Shown here: piece after piece, positions 36,869-45,344 of the stretch
How the letters are laid out: every line of letters starts with the position of its first letter
Numbering within the stretch: position 1 is the stretch's first letter
DNA from: Bradyrhizobium manausense
GTDB lineage: Bacteria; Pseudomonadota; Alphaproteobacteria; Rhizobiales; Xanthobacteraceae
Direction: 5' to 3'
DNA length: 64,000 nucleotides
Assembly: GCF_018130615.1 (NCBI RefSeq)
Contig: NZ_JAFCKB010000022.1
Location: 1 to 64,000, forward strand
Notes under the pieces: generated by a model
Told to the model about the DNA's origin: nothing
What the model saw: only the letters and a program-made list of their open reading frames with translations
Database searches by the model: none
Position numbers and translations under genes: made by a program

Positions 36869-36994
36869 GTCGTCCTGGCGAAAGCCAGGACCCATTTACC
36901 CCAGGGAGCAGTTTGGCGAAGATTCGTCGCTCGGCATTGCGACCGTGCACCATCGATAGAATCCGCGGTGGGTGCTGGTCTTCGCCAGGACGAC
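36869..36994. repeat. Composite inverted repeat, GTCGTCCTGGCGAA class (copy D)
   Basis: Its ends match copy A at 29057 almost base for base (GTCGTCCTGGCGAAAGCCAG and TCTTCGCCAGGACGACGG), with the inner CAGGGAGCAGTTTGGCGAAG as in copies B and C. It lies between two convergent genes. Confidence 0.88.
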
Positions 36995-37010
36995 GGTGGA
37001 GAGATTTGCG

Positions 37011-38231
37011 CTAGCCAGCAGCTCCCGCCCTCCTCCCCGGTGCCGGTCCCACATACCTCGCCCTTGGCCGGATCAGCTTGCCGAATTGCAATTGCTCGCT
37101 CGCATGCGCGATCCAGCCGACGCTGCGCGCCATGGCGAACAGCGCGAGCTCGCTGCCGGCGGGCAGGCGCAGCGCGTGAACGAGCACGGCGAGCACATAG
37201 TCGATATTGACGAACTCGCCGGTCGCTTCCGCAATTCGCTCGGGCACCTCTTTCGTGAATTTGCGCGGTGCGCCGGCGCGCGCCAATGCGTTCAGCAGCG
37301 ACTGCGCACGGGGATCGCCGCGCTTGTAGACGCCGTGGCCAAAGCCCGGAAAGCGCTCGCCGAGCGCAACGCGCTCACGCACCATCGGCTCGACGTCGCG
37401 GTCGACCAGTGTCTTGACGAGTTGCGAGGCCAGCACGCCGGCGCCGCCATGCTTCGGACCCTTCAGCGCGGCGAGGCCCGCGATGACGGCATCATAGAGA
37501 CTGAGACCGGTCGAGGCCGCGCAGCGCGCCGTGAAGGTCGAGGCGTTCAATTCGTGGTCGGCCAGCAGCACCAGCGCGCGGCGGATGAGATCGGGCGCGT
37601 GCTTGTTGTCGCCTGCCCAGGCGCGCGCGATCTGCTGATGCAACGGCTCGGATGACGGCTCGGAATTTAGCATCGTGGCAACAAGGAGACGGACGATGCG
37701 TCCGCCGACCATCGCGCGGCCATCGGGCGCGCGGGTGAAGGCGCGGGAATCCGCGCTGGTCGCGAGCGCGAGCACCGCGATGGCGCGGTCGATCGGAGCT
37801 GCGCGGCGCGCAGCGTCCGCTATCGCACGCATCTCGTCGGACATTTTCGGCTGGTTGTCAGGAGCGAAGGGATCGACGTCGGAGACGTCCCAGAGCAGCG
37901 TTGCGGTGTGCTCCAGCGTGTCGTTCTCGGCGAGATCGACACAGTTGACGCCGCGGTAGATCGCGCCCTCCTCGGTGATGGTCGAGATCTCCGTGTCCAT
38001 GACGGGCAGATCGGCATCGAAGCTGCGCAGGCCGCGCGGTTCCGGAGACGGCACCCGCCGCTCCTTCAGGGCGCGGACGTCCTCGGCCCGATAGCGATTC
38101 TTGCGCGAGTCCGGCGTCGGCTCGGAGCGGATCAGGCCCCGGCTGACATAGGCGTAGAGCGTGGCCGGCGAGATCGCGAGCTCGGCGGCGGCTTCCCGGG
38201 CGGAGAGATAGAGGCCTTCCGAATTATTCAT
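37011..38231 (-). CDS. Citrate synthase-like protein with N-terminal MerR-type HTH
   Basis: A 406-residue protein joining a DNA-binding-like helix-turn-helix (residues 5-60: 'LSAREAAAELAISPATLYAY', 'VSRGLIRSEPTPDSRKNRYR') to a citrate synthase domain. Synthase motifs are present: 'DHELNASTFTARCAAST' and 'GFGHGVYKRGDPRAQSLLNA', so the catalytic His and the substrate-binding His/Arg region appear kept. It is divergent from a second citrate-synthase-like gene, with inverted repeats in the 83-base gap. A metabolic enzyme that also represses its own region is a reasonable inference; the HTH might instead be a structural leftover. Confidence 0.85.
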   Translation of the reverse strand: MNNSEGLYLSAREAAAELAISPATLYAYVSRGLIRSEPTPDSRKNRYRAEDVRALKERRVPSPEPRGLRSFDADLPVMDTEISTITEEGAIYRGVNCVDLAENDTLEHTATLLWDVSDVDPFAPDNQPKMSDEMRAIADAARRAAPIDRAIAVLALATSADSRAFTRAPDGRAMVGGRIVRLLVATMLNSEPSSEPLHQQIARAWAGDNKHAPDLIRRALVLLADHELNASTFTARCAASTGLSLYDAVIAGLAALKGPKHGGAGVLASQLVKTLVDRDVEPMVRERVALGERFPGFGHGVYKRGDPRAQSLLNALARAGAPRKFTKEVPERIAEATGEFVNIDYVLAVLVHALRLPAGSELALFAMARSVGWIAHASEQLQFGKLIRPRARYVGPAPGRRAGAAG

Positions 38232-38232
38232 A

Positions 38233-38260
38233 TTGATTTACGTAATCAAGATTGATCAAT
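38233..38260. promoter_or_regulatory. Inverted repeats between the divergent citrate-synthase-like genes
   Basis: TTGATT (38233-38238) and AATCAA (38244-38249) are 5 bases apart, followed by the perfect 10-base palindrome ATTGATCAAT (38251-38260). The set overlaps the start of the HTH-carrying gene on the minus strand and lies 55 bases before the plus-strand gene. Suitable operators for the HTH protein (inference). Confidence 0.5.
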
Positions 38261-38314
38261 CTGTCGAGAGGCCTGATTTTCCCTCGGTGCAGTGCAAAAA
38301 GGGAGATTCGGGCC

Positions 38315-39409
38315 ATGAATATCCACCTCACCAAAAGCCAGATCGGGCTGGACGGCGTTCCCGCGGCCGAAACCGTGCTGAGCCATGTCGACGGCGAGCG
38401 CGGCGAGCTGATCATTGCCGGCGAGCATGTCGGGACCCTCGCCGCAAAATCGAGCTTTGAGGGCGTCACCGCCCGGCTCTGGAATGGCGCCAGCAAGACC
38501 ACCCTCAGCGAAGCCAATGTGCGGGCGAGCCTGGGCGCGGCGCGCGAGCGCGCCTTCGCGCGGCTCTCCGTGCTGCTGCCGGCAACCCAGGGCATGGGCA
38601 TCATCGACGGGTTTCGTGCGGCGGTCGCAGGGCTTCGCGCCGAGCATGGACTGGAGCACGAGGCAACCATCGTCGGCGCGTTTCCGGTGATCGCCGGCGC
38701 GCTGGTCCGGCGCGCAAAGGGGCTCGACCCGATCGCGCCCGATCCGACCGTGAGCCATGCCGCCGATACGCTGCGCATGCTGCACGGACGCGCGCCCGCC
38801 GCGCGGGAGGTCACCGCGCTCGATGCCTATCTCGTCACCGCCAGCGACCACGGCATGAACGCCTCGACCTTCACCGCGCGCGTGGTGGCCTCGACGCAGG
38901 CCGATCTGTTCGCGGCCGTCACCGCCGGCTATTGCGCGCTCACCGGTCCGCTGCATGGCGGTGCGCCGGAGCCGGTGCTGGAAATGCTGGATGCGATCGG
39001 CTCGCGCGAGCGGATCCAGCCCTGGGTGGATGCGGCGCTGGCGCGCGGCGAGCGGATGATGGGTTTCGGTCACCGTGTCTATCGCGTCCGCGATCCGCGC
39101 GCCGACGTCCTCAAGACCGCAGTCGAGGCGCTCGCCTCCAACGGCACCGACCTGCCGTTTGCCGGCGAGGTCGAGGCCTATATCCGCGCAGCGCTGCGCA
39201 AGAAGAATCCGGACCGGCCGCTGGAGACCAATGTGGAGTTTTTCACCGCGATCCTGCTCGATGCGCTGGCGATCCCGAGGCAGGCGTTCACGCCGATCTT
39301 CGCCGTCGCCCGCGCCGCCGGATGGACCGCGCATGCGCGCGAGCAGCAGCGGACCGGGCGGTTGATCCGGCCGAGTTCGTCCTATGTGGGAGCGATGCCG
39401 AAGGCGTGA
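38315..39409 (+). CDS. Citrate synthase/methylcitrate synthase-like protein
   Basis: A 364-residue citrate synthase family protein without the HTH. Motifs: 'SDHGMNASTFTARVVASTQA', 'GPLHGGAPEPVLEMLD' and 'GFGHRVYRVRDPRADVLK'. The ATG at 38315 is preferred since AAAAAGGGAGA lies upstream. Short citrate synthases of this type condense acetyl-CoA or propionyl-CoA with oxaloacetate; which it uses is not clear. It is paired head to head with the HTH version, and the two may form a mixed complex. Confidence 0.88.
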   Translation: MNIHLTKSQIGLDGVPAAETVLSHVDGERGELIIAGEHVGTLAAKSSFEGVTARLWNGASKTTLSEANVRASLGAARERAFARLSVLLPATQGMGIIDGFRAAVAGLRAEHGLEHEATIVGAFPVIAGALVRRAKGLDPIAPDPTVSHAADTLRMLHGRAPAAREVTALDAYLVTASDHGMNASTFTARVVASTQADLFAAVTAGYCALTGPLHGGAPEPVLEMLDAIGSRERIQPWVDAALARGERMMGFGHRVYRVRDPRADVLKTAVEALASNGTDLPFAGEVEAYIRAALRKKNPDRPLETNVEFFTAILLDALAIPRQAFTPIFAVARAAGWTAHAREQQRTGRLIRPSSSYVGAMPKA

Positions 39410-39440
39410 GGCGCGGACGTCTCCGCGAGTTCGGTATCGT

Positions 39441-39532
39441 GTAGGGTGGGCAAAGGCGCATTTGCGCCGTGCCCACCATCGCGCCGAAATTGCAAAGAAA
39501 GTCGTGGGCACGCTTCGCTTTGCCCATCCTAC
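39441..39532. repeat. Inverted repeat GTAGGGTGGGCAAAG/CTTTGCCCATCCTAC
   Basis: Near-perfect ends (39441-39455 and 39518-39532) with an inner GGCGCATTTGCGCC dyad and GTGCCCAC/GTGGGCAC arms. A different family from the GTCGTCC repeats; it lies between convergent genes. Confidence 0.8.
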
Positions 39533-39583
39533 GATGCTGTCGTCGCGGCGAAAGCCTGGACGACACTCAACAGTGCTGCGAGG

Positions 39584-40216
39584 CTACGCCTCCCGCACCA
39601 CCGTCTTCAGATAATTATACGCCTTGATGATCTCGATCAGGCGATCCTCGGTGGAGCGGTCGCCGCCATTGGCATCGGGATGGTGCTGCTTCACCAGCGC
39701 CTTGTACTTGGCCTTGACGTCCGCGAGCGTGGAATTCGGGCCGAGGCCCATCACCTGCAGCGCCTTGCGCTCGGCGTTCATGACCTTGCGCGTCTCGGCC
39801 TTGGGCTCGGCCTCCGGGCCCTTCCGCCAGCTGGCGCGGCCGTTGATCTCGGAGAACATGCTGAACGGATCGGACGCCATGTCGATCTCGGCTTCCGCAC
39901 CCTTCTTGCCGCCGTTGGCGCCCATCTTCCAGGTCGGGCGGTGGCCGGTCAGCGCATCCTTCTGATAGCGCGCGACGGCATCGGCATTCATGCCGGAGAA
40001 GAAATTGTAGTTCTGGTTGTACTCGCGCACGTGATCGAGGCAGAAGTGCCAGTACTCGCGCTGGTTATCGCGCCCCTTCGGCGCGCGATGTGCGCCCTTG
40101 TTCTGACACCCGGCCCACTCGCAGGCGACCACAGTGTCGCGCGGCTTCACCTCGGGCTGCTTGCCCCGCGGCTTCACGCGGATGGAATCGAAGAACTTTG
40201 ATGAATCGATCGGCAT
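39584..40216 (-). CDS. DnaJ (J-domain) protein
   Basis: A 210-residue protein with the J-domain at the C-terminus (about 150-208), including the diagnostic HPD in 'YKALVKQHHPDANGG'. The N-terminal part has Cys/His residues ('VVACEWAGCQNKGAH', 'YWHFCLDHVREYN') that could bind zinc. J-domains stimulate DnaK ATPase. In many Rhizobiales this gene lies near bolA and cobS, as here. It is divergent from bolA. Confidence 0.9.
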   Translation of the reverse strand: MPIDSSKFFDSIRVKPRGKQPEVKPRDTVVACEWAGCQNKGAHRAPKGRDNQREYWHFCLDHVREYNQNYNFFSGMNADAVARYQKDALTGHRPTWKMGANGGKKGAEAEIDMASDPFSMFSEINGRASWRKGPEAEPKAETRKVMNAERKALQVMGLGPNSTLADVKAKYKALVKQHHPDANGGDRSTEDRLIEIIKAYNYLKTVVREA

Positions 40217-40283
40217 GGCTGACTTTGACTACGCAATGCAAAAACCTTCAAGTCTTGACATTGCAATTAGCTGAGAACCCGTA

Positions 40284-40308
40284 GCCGAAGTTTCACTTCG
40301 GCGTTTTT
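40284..40308 (+). terminator. Terminator-like hairpin between divergent dnaJ-like and bolA-like genes
   Basis: GCCGAAG (40284-40290) and CTTCGGC (40296-40302) with a 5-base loop, followed by GTTTTT. A second hairpin, GGCCGCC/GGCGGCC (40315-40321 and 40325-40331), follows. No plus-strand gene ends before it, so it would end a short transcript started after 40216 or attenuate the BolA gene. Confidence 0.55.
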
Positions 40309-40378
40309 CAGAACGGCCGCCAGAGGCGGCCTATGTGTTGACGGAGTGCGATCGCGTCCCTTAATGGCACTCATGGTT

Positions 40379-40642
40379 ATGAAAGATACTATCAGCAACA
40401 AGTTGCGGGAAGCTTTCACGCCGGAAAGCCTGCAGGTCGTCGACGAGTCACATCTGCATGAGGGCCACGCCGGCCATCGGCCGGGCGGCGAGACGCACTT
40501 CCGTGTTTATATCGTGTCTCAAGCCTTCAAAGGGAAGAGCCGGGTCGACCGTCACCGCATGATAAATTCAGCGCTGGCCGCGGAACTTTCCGGAAGCGTG
40601 CATGCGCTGGCGATCCACGCGCAGGCGCCGGGGGAAAATTAG
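40379..40642 (+). CDS. BolA family protein
   Basis: An 87-residue BolA-like protein: 'LREAFTPESLQVVDESHLHE' and 'HFRVYIVSQAFKGKSRVDRH' match the family, including the invariant His and the 'RVxRHRMIN' helix. BolA proteins pair with monothiol glutaredoxins in iron-sulfur handling or act as regulators. Several in-frame starts exist (GTG 40346, ATG 40364, 40373, 40379) and none has a strong ribosome site; 40379 best fits the family start. The leader carries a terminator-like hairpin. Confidence 0.88.
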   Translation: MKDTISNKLREAFTPESLQVVDESHLHEGHAGHRPGGETHFRVYIVSQAFKGKSRVDRHRMINSALAAELSGSVHALAIHAQAPGEN

Positions 40643-40644
40643 CA

Positions 40645-40743
40645 CCGTCATCCCGGGGTGGCTCGAAGAGCCGAACCCGGAATCTAGAGATTCTCAGGTG
40701 CGCAACTGCGCACCGGAGTTTGATGCTTCGCATCGAATGACGG
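40645..40743. repeat. REP-like repeat CCGTCATCCCGGGG...GAATGACGG
   Basis: Ends CCGTCATCCCGGGG and ATCGAATGACGG enclose several short dyads (GGCTCGAAGAGCC, TGCGCAACTGCGCA). Located between convergent genes. Confidence 0.75.
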
Positions 40744-40756
40744 TGAGGACTTCGAG

Positions 40757-42061
40757 CTAGAACGACGTTCCGGCTCTTCTCGGCTTCGCTTCCTCCATTT
40801 CCGCATCGCGCGGCACCGGTGAAATACGGAGCGCGGTGATACGGTTGCGCTCGCGGCGGAGGACACGGAAGCGGAAGCCGTGGAACGTAAAGCTCTGGCC
40901 CCGGTCGGGGATCGAGCGCGCCTCGTGAATGACGAGCCCGGCGACCGTGGTGGCCTCTCCATCCGGAAGGCGCCAATCCATGGCGCGGTTGAGGTCGCGG
41001 ATCGGCACCGAGCCGTCGACCACGACGGAGCCGTCGGGCTGGGCGCGCACGCCGGCGACCACGACGTCGTGCTCGTCGGAGATGTCGCCGACGATCTCCT
41101 CCAGAATGTCTTCCAGCGTCACCAGACCTTCAACTTCGCCGTACTCGTCGACGACCAGCGCGAAATGGGTTTTTCGCCGGCGGAACGCCTTCAGCTGTTC
41201 GGACACCGGGCGCATCTCCGGCACGAACCAGGGCGGCAGCGCGATGGTGGAGACGTCGATGCGCGAGGTGTCGCCGTCGGACGCGCGGATTGCGCGCAGG
41301 AGATCCTTGGCGTGGAGCACGCCGATGATGTTTTCCGGCTTCTCGCGCCAGAGCGGGATGCGGGTGTATTCGGTCGCCAGCACCTCGCGCACCAACTCCT
41401 CCGGCGGCAGATCGGCGTTGATCATCATCATTTCGGTGCGATGGATCATGACGTCGGAGACCTGGAGCTCGCGCAAATCGAGCAGGCCGCCGAGCATGTC
41501 GCGGTCCTGCTTCTCGAACTTGCCCTCGTGATGCAAGAGGTCGACCGCGCCGCGCAGGCGTTCGGTCGGCGACAGGATCGCCTGGTGCTCGCCGGCGAGG
41601 CCGAAGCCGCGCATCAACAGGCGCACGATGACTTCCACCACCCGCAGCAGCGGTCCCAGTACGTACATCGTCAGCCGCATCGGACGCGCGACCGCGAGCG
41701 CCATCCGATCAGGCGCGTTGATGGCGATGGTCTTGGGCAGCACTTCGGCGAAAATGACGACCAGCGCCGTCATCACGCCGGTGGCATAGAGCACGCCGAC
41801 ATCACCGAACCACGCCGTGAAGATGGAGGTTGCGAGCGCGGATGCGCTGATATTGGCGATGTTGTTGCCGAGCAGCAGCGCGCCGATCAGGCGCTCGCGC
41901 ATGTCGAGCAACTGCGAGACCACGTCGGCGTCGCGGTTACCCTGTTTGGACAGCCGCAACATGCTGGCGCGCGACGCGCCGGTCAGCGCCGTCTCGCTCG
42001 CGGCGAAGAAGCCCGATACGAGCAGACAGATGATGACGATGGTGAAGCCGAGCCAATCCAT
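40757..42061 (-). CDS. CNNM/CorC family transporter (HlyC/CorC)
   Basis: A 434-residue membrane protein. A DUF21/CNNM domain with four hydrophobic segments occupies residues 1-190 ('FTIVIICLLVSGFFAASETA' is typical), two CBS domains follow ('VMIHRTEMMMINADLPPEEL' and 'FALVVDEYGEVEGLVTLEDI'), then a C-terminal CorC/HlyC domain. The family handles Mg2+ and Co2+ efflux or resistance. It lies 29 bases past the aroB stop on the same strand and may be co-transcribed with aroK-aroB. Confidence 0.92.
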   Translation of the reverse strand: MDWLGFTIVIICLLVSGFFAASETALTGASRASMLRLSKQGNRDADVVSQLLDMRERLIGALLLGNNIANISASALATSIFTAWFGDVGVLYATGVMTALVVIFAEVLPKTIAINAPDRMALAVARPMRLTMYVLGPLLRVVEVIVRLLMRGFGLAGEHQAILSPTERLRGAVDLLHHEGKFEKQDRDMLGGLLDLRELQVSDVMIHRTEMMMINADLPPEELVREVLATEYTRIPLWREKPENIIGVLHAKDLLRAIRASDGDTSRIDVSTIALPPWFVPEMRPVSEQLKAFRRRKTHFALVVDEYGEVEGLVTLEDILEEIVGDISDEHDVVVAGVRAQPDGSVVVDGSVPIRDLNRAMDWRLPDGEATTVAGLVIHEARSIPDRGQSFTFHGFRFRVLRRERNRITALRISPVPRDAEMEEAKPRRAGTSF

Positions 42062-42090
42062 GAGACTCTCAACAGAAGTTCAGCCGCGCA

Positions 42091-43239
42091 TCAAGCCTGC
42101 TGCGCGAGCTTCTCTTTCAGGAAGTCGCGCACGGGCGCCGGCTCGACATCCTTGGCGATGACGGCGCGCCCCACGGCCTCCAGCAGGATGAAGGTGAGCT
42201 TGCCGCGCTTGACCTTCTTGTCCTGCGCCATCAGCGCCATCAGCGCGTCGGCATCGGCAAGGCCCTCCTGCGCGAAACCGGCGATGTCCTGCAGACGCGT
42301 CGGAAGTCCGGCTTCAATGAGGTGACGCTCGACGCGGGTCGCGTCGGCCTCGCCGATCATGCCGAGCCTGGCCGAGAACTGCGCCGCCAGCGTCATGCCG
42401 ATCGCGACGCCCTCGCCGTGAAACAGGCGGTCGGAGAAACCGGTCGCGGCTTCCAGCGCGTGACCAAAGGTGTGGCCGAGATTGAGCAGCGCGCGCTCGC
42501 CGGTCTCGCGCTCGTCGCGCGAGACGACGCCGGCCTTGGCCCGGCAGGAGGTCGCGATGGCATGCTCGCGCGCGGAGCCGCCCTTGACGATATCCGCGTG
42601 GTTCTTTTCCAGCCAGGCGAAGAAGGCCTCGTCGCCGAGCACACCGTATTTGGCTACCTCGGCATAGCCGGCACGGAACTGCCGCGGCGACAGCGTGTCG
42701 AGCACGGCGGTATCGGCAACGACCAGCACGGGCTGATGGAAGGCGCCGAGCAGATTTTTTCCCTGCGGCGAGTTGATGCCGGTCTTGCCGCCGACGCTAG
42801 AATCGACCTGCGCCAGCAGCGAGGTCGGCACCTGCACGAAATCGACGCCACGGCGCAGGATCGCCGCGGCAAACCCGGCGAGATCGCCGACCACGCCGCC
42901 GCCGAGCGCGATGACGAGATCGTTGCGCTCGATCTTTGCGGCGATCAGGGCTTCGCTGACCTTTTCCAGGCCGGCATAGGTTTTCGAGATCTCGCCTTCC
43001 TCGACCACGATGCGCGATGTTGGAATGCCGGCGGCCGCAAGCGAGGCTTCCGTCGGCTCGAGCCAGTATCTTGCCACGGTGCGGTCGGTGACGATGGCGG
43101 TGCGCACGCCCGGGCGCAAAGCGGCAACGCGCTCGCCCAGCGAGGCCAGCACGCCGCGGCCGATGACGATGTCATAGGCGCGATTTTCCAGCGCGACATC
43201 GACGTTCACAGGGTCAGAATGTTTCATGGGCGCAGTCAT
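42091..43239 (-). CDS. aroB: 3-dehydroquinate synthase
   Basis: A 382-residue enzyme, second step of the shikimate pathway, converting DAHP to 3-dehydroquinate with NAD+ and a divalent metal. Motifs: 'ALGGGVVGDLAGFAAAILRR' (nucleotide binding), 'QVDSSVGGKTGINSPQGKN' and 'LLNLGHTFGHALEA' (metal His). Its ATG overlaps the aroK stop. The C-terminus is somewhat extended ('FLKEKLAQQA'). Confidence 0.96.
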   Translation of the reverse strand: MTAPMKHSDPVNVDVALENRAYDIVIGRGVLASLGERVAALRPGVRTAIVTDRTVARYWLEPTEASLAAAGIPTSRIVVEEGEISKTYAGLEKVSEALIAAKIERNDLVIALGGGVVGDLAGFAAAILRRGVDFVQVPTSLLAQVDSSVGGKTGINSPQGKNLLGAFHQPVLVVADTAVLDTLSPRQFRAGYAEVAKYGVLGDEAFFAWLEKNHADIVKGGSAREHAIATSCRAKAGVVSRDERETGERALLNLGHTFGHALEAATGFSDRLFHGEGVAIGMTLAAQFSARLGMIGEADATRVERHLIEAGLPTRLQDIAGFAQEGLADADALMALMAQDKKVKRGKLTFILLEAVGRAVIAKDVEPAPVRDFLKEKLAQQA

Positions 43240-43862
43240 CGAGCGGCACTCGCAACGTCGGCAGGAGGTTGGGCGGCCGGCTCGCCGCAGAGATGCGCGT
43301 GCAGCGTCGCGATGGTCTCGTCGACGATTTTGTCGTGCGGCACATCGCGCGAGGCGATGGTGAGGTCGGCCTTGCCATAGATCGGCTCACGCTCGGTGAG
43401 AAGCCGCGTGACGGTACCTTCGGGATCGGCGGTCTGGAGCAAAGGGCGGTCGGCGCGACGGCGCACGCGGCGCATGATGACGTCGTGGTCCGCCCTGAGC
43501 CAGATCGAAACCGCCTTCGCCGCAATGCGGGTCCGCGTCTCCTCGCGCATGAAGGCGCCGCCGCCGGTCGCCAGCACGATCGGCCCGCCTTCAAGCAGGC
43601 GTGCGATCACGCGGGCCTCGCCGTCGCGGAAATAGGGCTCGCCATGGGTCGCAAAGATTTCCGGAATGGTCATGCCGGCGTGGGCCACCTCGATTTCGAC
43701 ATCGGCGTCGAAAAAACGCAGGCCAAGCCGCGCCGCCAGCCTCCGGCCGATGGTCGACTTGCCGACGCCCATCATGCCGACCAGCACGATCGAACGCGCC
43801 CCCAGCGCCGACAGGATGTCGGCCTCAGGGCTCGCTTGTGCTGGCAACACGGCGTCGGACAT
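43236..43862 (-). CDS. aroK: Shikimate kinase
   Basis: A 208-residue kinase that makes shikimate 3-phosphate. The P-loop is 'GMMGVGKST' (29-37), followed by 'FFDADVEIEVAHAGMTIPEI', 'LATGGGAFMREETR' and the lid arginine in 'RRRADRPLLQ'. The N-terminal 25 residues are an extension common in alphaproteobacteria. It is the first gene of the aroK-aroB unit. Confidence 0.96.
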   Translation of the reverse strand: MSDAVLPAQASPEADILSALGARSIVLVGMMGVGKSTIGRRLAARLGLRFFDADVEIEVAHAGMTIPEIFATHGEPYFRDGEARVIARLLEGGPIVLATGGGAFMREETRTRIAAKAVSIWLRADHDVIMRRVRRRADRPLLQTADPEGTVTRLLTEREPIYGKADLTIASRDVPHDKIVDETIATLHAHLCGEPAAQPPADVASAAR

Positions 43863-44020
43863 TGGATCTTGCTCTGGATCTCGCTCAATTGGCCGCCAAA
43901 GGCGGCATCCCGGCCACCTATACGACCCCCTCGAAGCCCTCGCCAGAGGACTCTTGCCACGAAACGGCGAACATGTTGGATGATTTCATTGGTTAATTCG
44001 GCCGTTCGAGACCTTGCCCG

Positions 44021-44167
44021 ATGCCCAGCCTGTTCCGCTTCCTGACGGTCGTCGCCGTGATCGCCGGCATCGTCTACGGCGTCGTGTTCGCGCTGGCCAA
44101 TTTCGTCAATCCGAAGCCGCGAGAAATGACCGTGACGATCCCGCCGGATAAATTTCTCAAGAAATAG
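44021..44167 (+). CDS. Small membrane protein upstream of xerD
   Basis: A 48-residue peptide with one transmembrane helix: 'MPSLFRFLTVVAVIAGIVYG' then 'VVFALANFVNP', followed by a short polar tail ending 'PPDKFLKK'. It ends 17 bases before the xerD ATG and looks co-transcribed. The composition (single helix, clean start and stop, good codon use) supports a real gene; I recall similar short proteins next to xerD in Rhizobiales, but that is memory, not a search. Function unknown. Confidence 0.65.
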   Translation: MPSLFRFLTVVAVIAGIVYGVVFALANFVNPKPREMTVTIPPDKFLKK

Positions 44168-44184
44168 GAGCTAGCCTCCGGGGC

Positions 44185-45165
44185 ATGCGCAAACCCTCCG
44201 CCAGCAAGCCTTCCGACGCCAAGCTGACCGGCCTGTTCCTCGACATGCTCGCAGCCGAACAGGGCGCCGGGCCCAATACGCTCGATGCCTATCGCCGTGA
44301 TCTCACCGATTTCTCCGAGTTTCTCGGCCGCACCGGCCATGGCTTTACTGACGCCGAAACCCAGACGCTGCGCGACTATCTTGCCGACCTCGATGCGCGC
44401 GGCTTCAAATCCTCCAGTGTCGCGCGGCGGCTGTCGGCGATGCGACACCTGTTCCGCTTCCTGCTGAACGAGCGCATCCGGACCGAGGATCCCGCGGCGA
44501 TCCTGTCCGGCCCCAAGCGCGGCCGGGGCCTGCCGAAGGTGCTGTCGATATCGGATGTCGACCGCATGCTCCGCCGCGCCAAGGAGATGAGCGAGGCGAT
44601 GGACGCTTCGCCGTCACAGCGGCTGCGCGCATTGCGGCTCTATTGCCTGCTCGAGGTGCTCTACGCCACGGGCCTGCGCGTTTCCGAGCTGGTGTCGCTG
44701 CCGCGCTCGGCCGCCAAGCGCGACGCCCGCATGATCGTGGTGCGCGGCAAGGGCGACAAGGAACGTCTGGTGCCGCTCAACCAGGCCTCGCGCCAGGCGA
44801 TGGCGGACTATCTCGCGGCGACGGAGGCGGCCAAGGAAAACAACAAGGGCGAGAAGAAGGGCAGCCTCGCCGCCTCGAAATGGCTGTTTCCCTCCTTCGG
44901 CGAGAGCGGGCACCTGACGCGGCAGCATTTCGCCCGCGACCTCAAGGAGCTCGCGGTCGCCTCGGGGCTTCAGGCCCGCCTGGTCTCTCCACACGTGCTG
45001 CGGCATGCCTTCGCCAGCCACCTCCTGCACAACGGCGCCGATTTGCGCATCGTGCAGACCCTGCTCGGCCACACCGACATCTCGACCACCCAGATCTATA
45101 CCCATGTGGTCGAGGAGCGGCTGAAGAGCCTGGTGCGCGACCTGCACCCGCTGGCGGAGAAGTAG
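44185..45165 (+). CDS. xerD: Site-specific tyrosine recombinase XerD
   Basis: A 326-residue tyrosine recombinase. The SAM-like N-terminal domain ('FLDMLAAEQGAGPNTLDAYR') is followed by the catalytic domain with R in 'ATGLRVSELVSL', K in 'VRGKGDKERLVPL', H-x-x-R in 'SPHVLRHAFASHLL', His in 'LGHTDIST' and Tyr in 'TQIYTHV'. XerCD resolves chromosome dimers at dif. No dif-like site was seen in the window. The catalytic domain contains a charged insertion ('TEAAKENNKGEKKGSLAASK') also seen in relatives. Confidence 0.93.
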   Translation: MRKPSASKPSDAKLTGLFLDMLAAEQGAGPNTLDAYRRDLTDFSEFLGRTGHGFTDAETQTLRDYLADLDARGFKSSSVARRLSAMRHLFRFLLNERIRTEDPAAILSGPKRGRGLPKVLSISDVDRMLRRAKEMSEAMDASPSQRLRALRLYCLLEVLYATGLRVSELVSLPRSAAKRDARMIVVRGKGDKERLVPLNQASRQAMADYLAATEAAKENNKGEKKGSLAASKWLFPSFGESGHLTRQHFARDLKELAVASGLQARLVSPHVLRHAFASHLLHNGADLRIVQTLLGHTDISTTQIYTHVVEERLKSLVRDLHPLAEK

Positions 45166-45344
45166 CTGGAGGGGTGAACTAACCGCCTTGACTTCGGCCA
45201 CATCTCCGCAGAAAGAGCCGTGGCCTCATTCGTGATTTGCCGCGCTCCCGCGAACGCACAGGTCAACCCCTTGAAGAAGCTACACTTCTTTACCTGAAGC
45301 CAACCTCGCTTCGCCTCGTCGTCCCGTCCCCCTATATTGAGTTG

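Noticed and set aside
38233-38260. FNR/FixK box in front of the citrate-synthase-like genes
   Set aside because: FNR sites are TTGAT-N4-ATCAA; here the spacing between TTGAT and ATCAA is 7 bases, and the second dyad has none.
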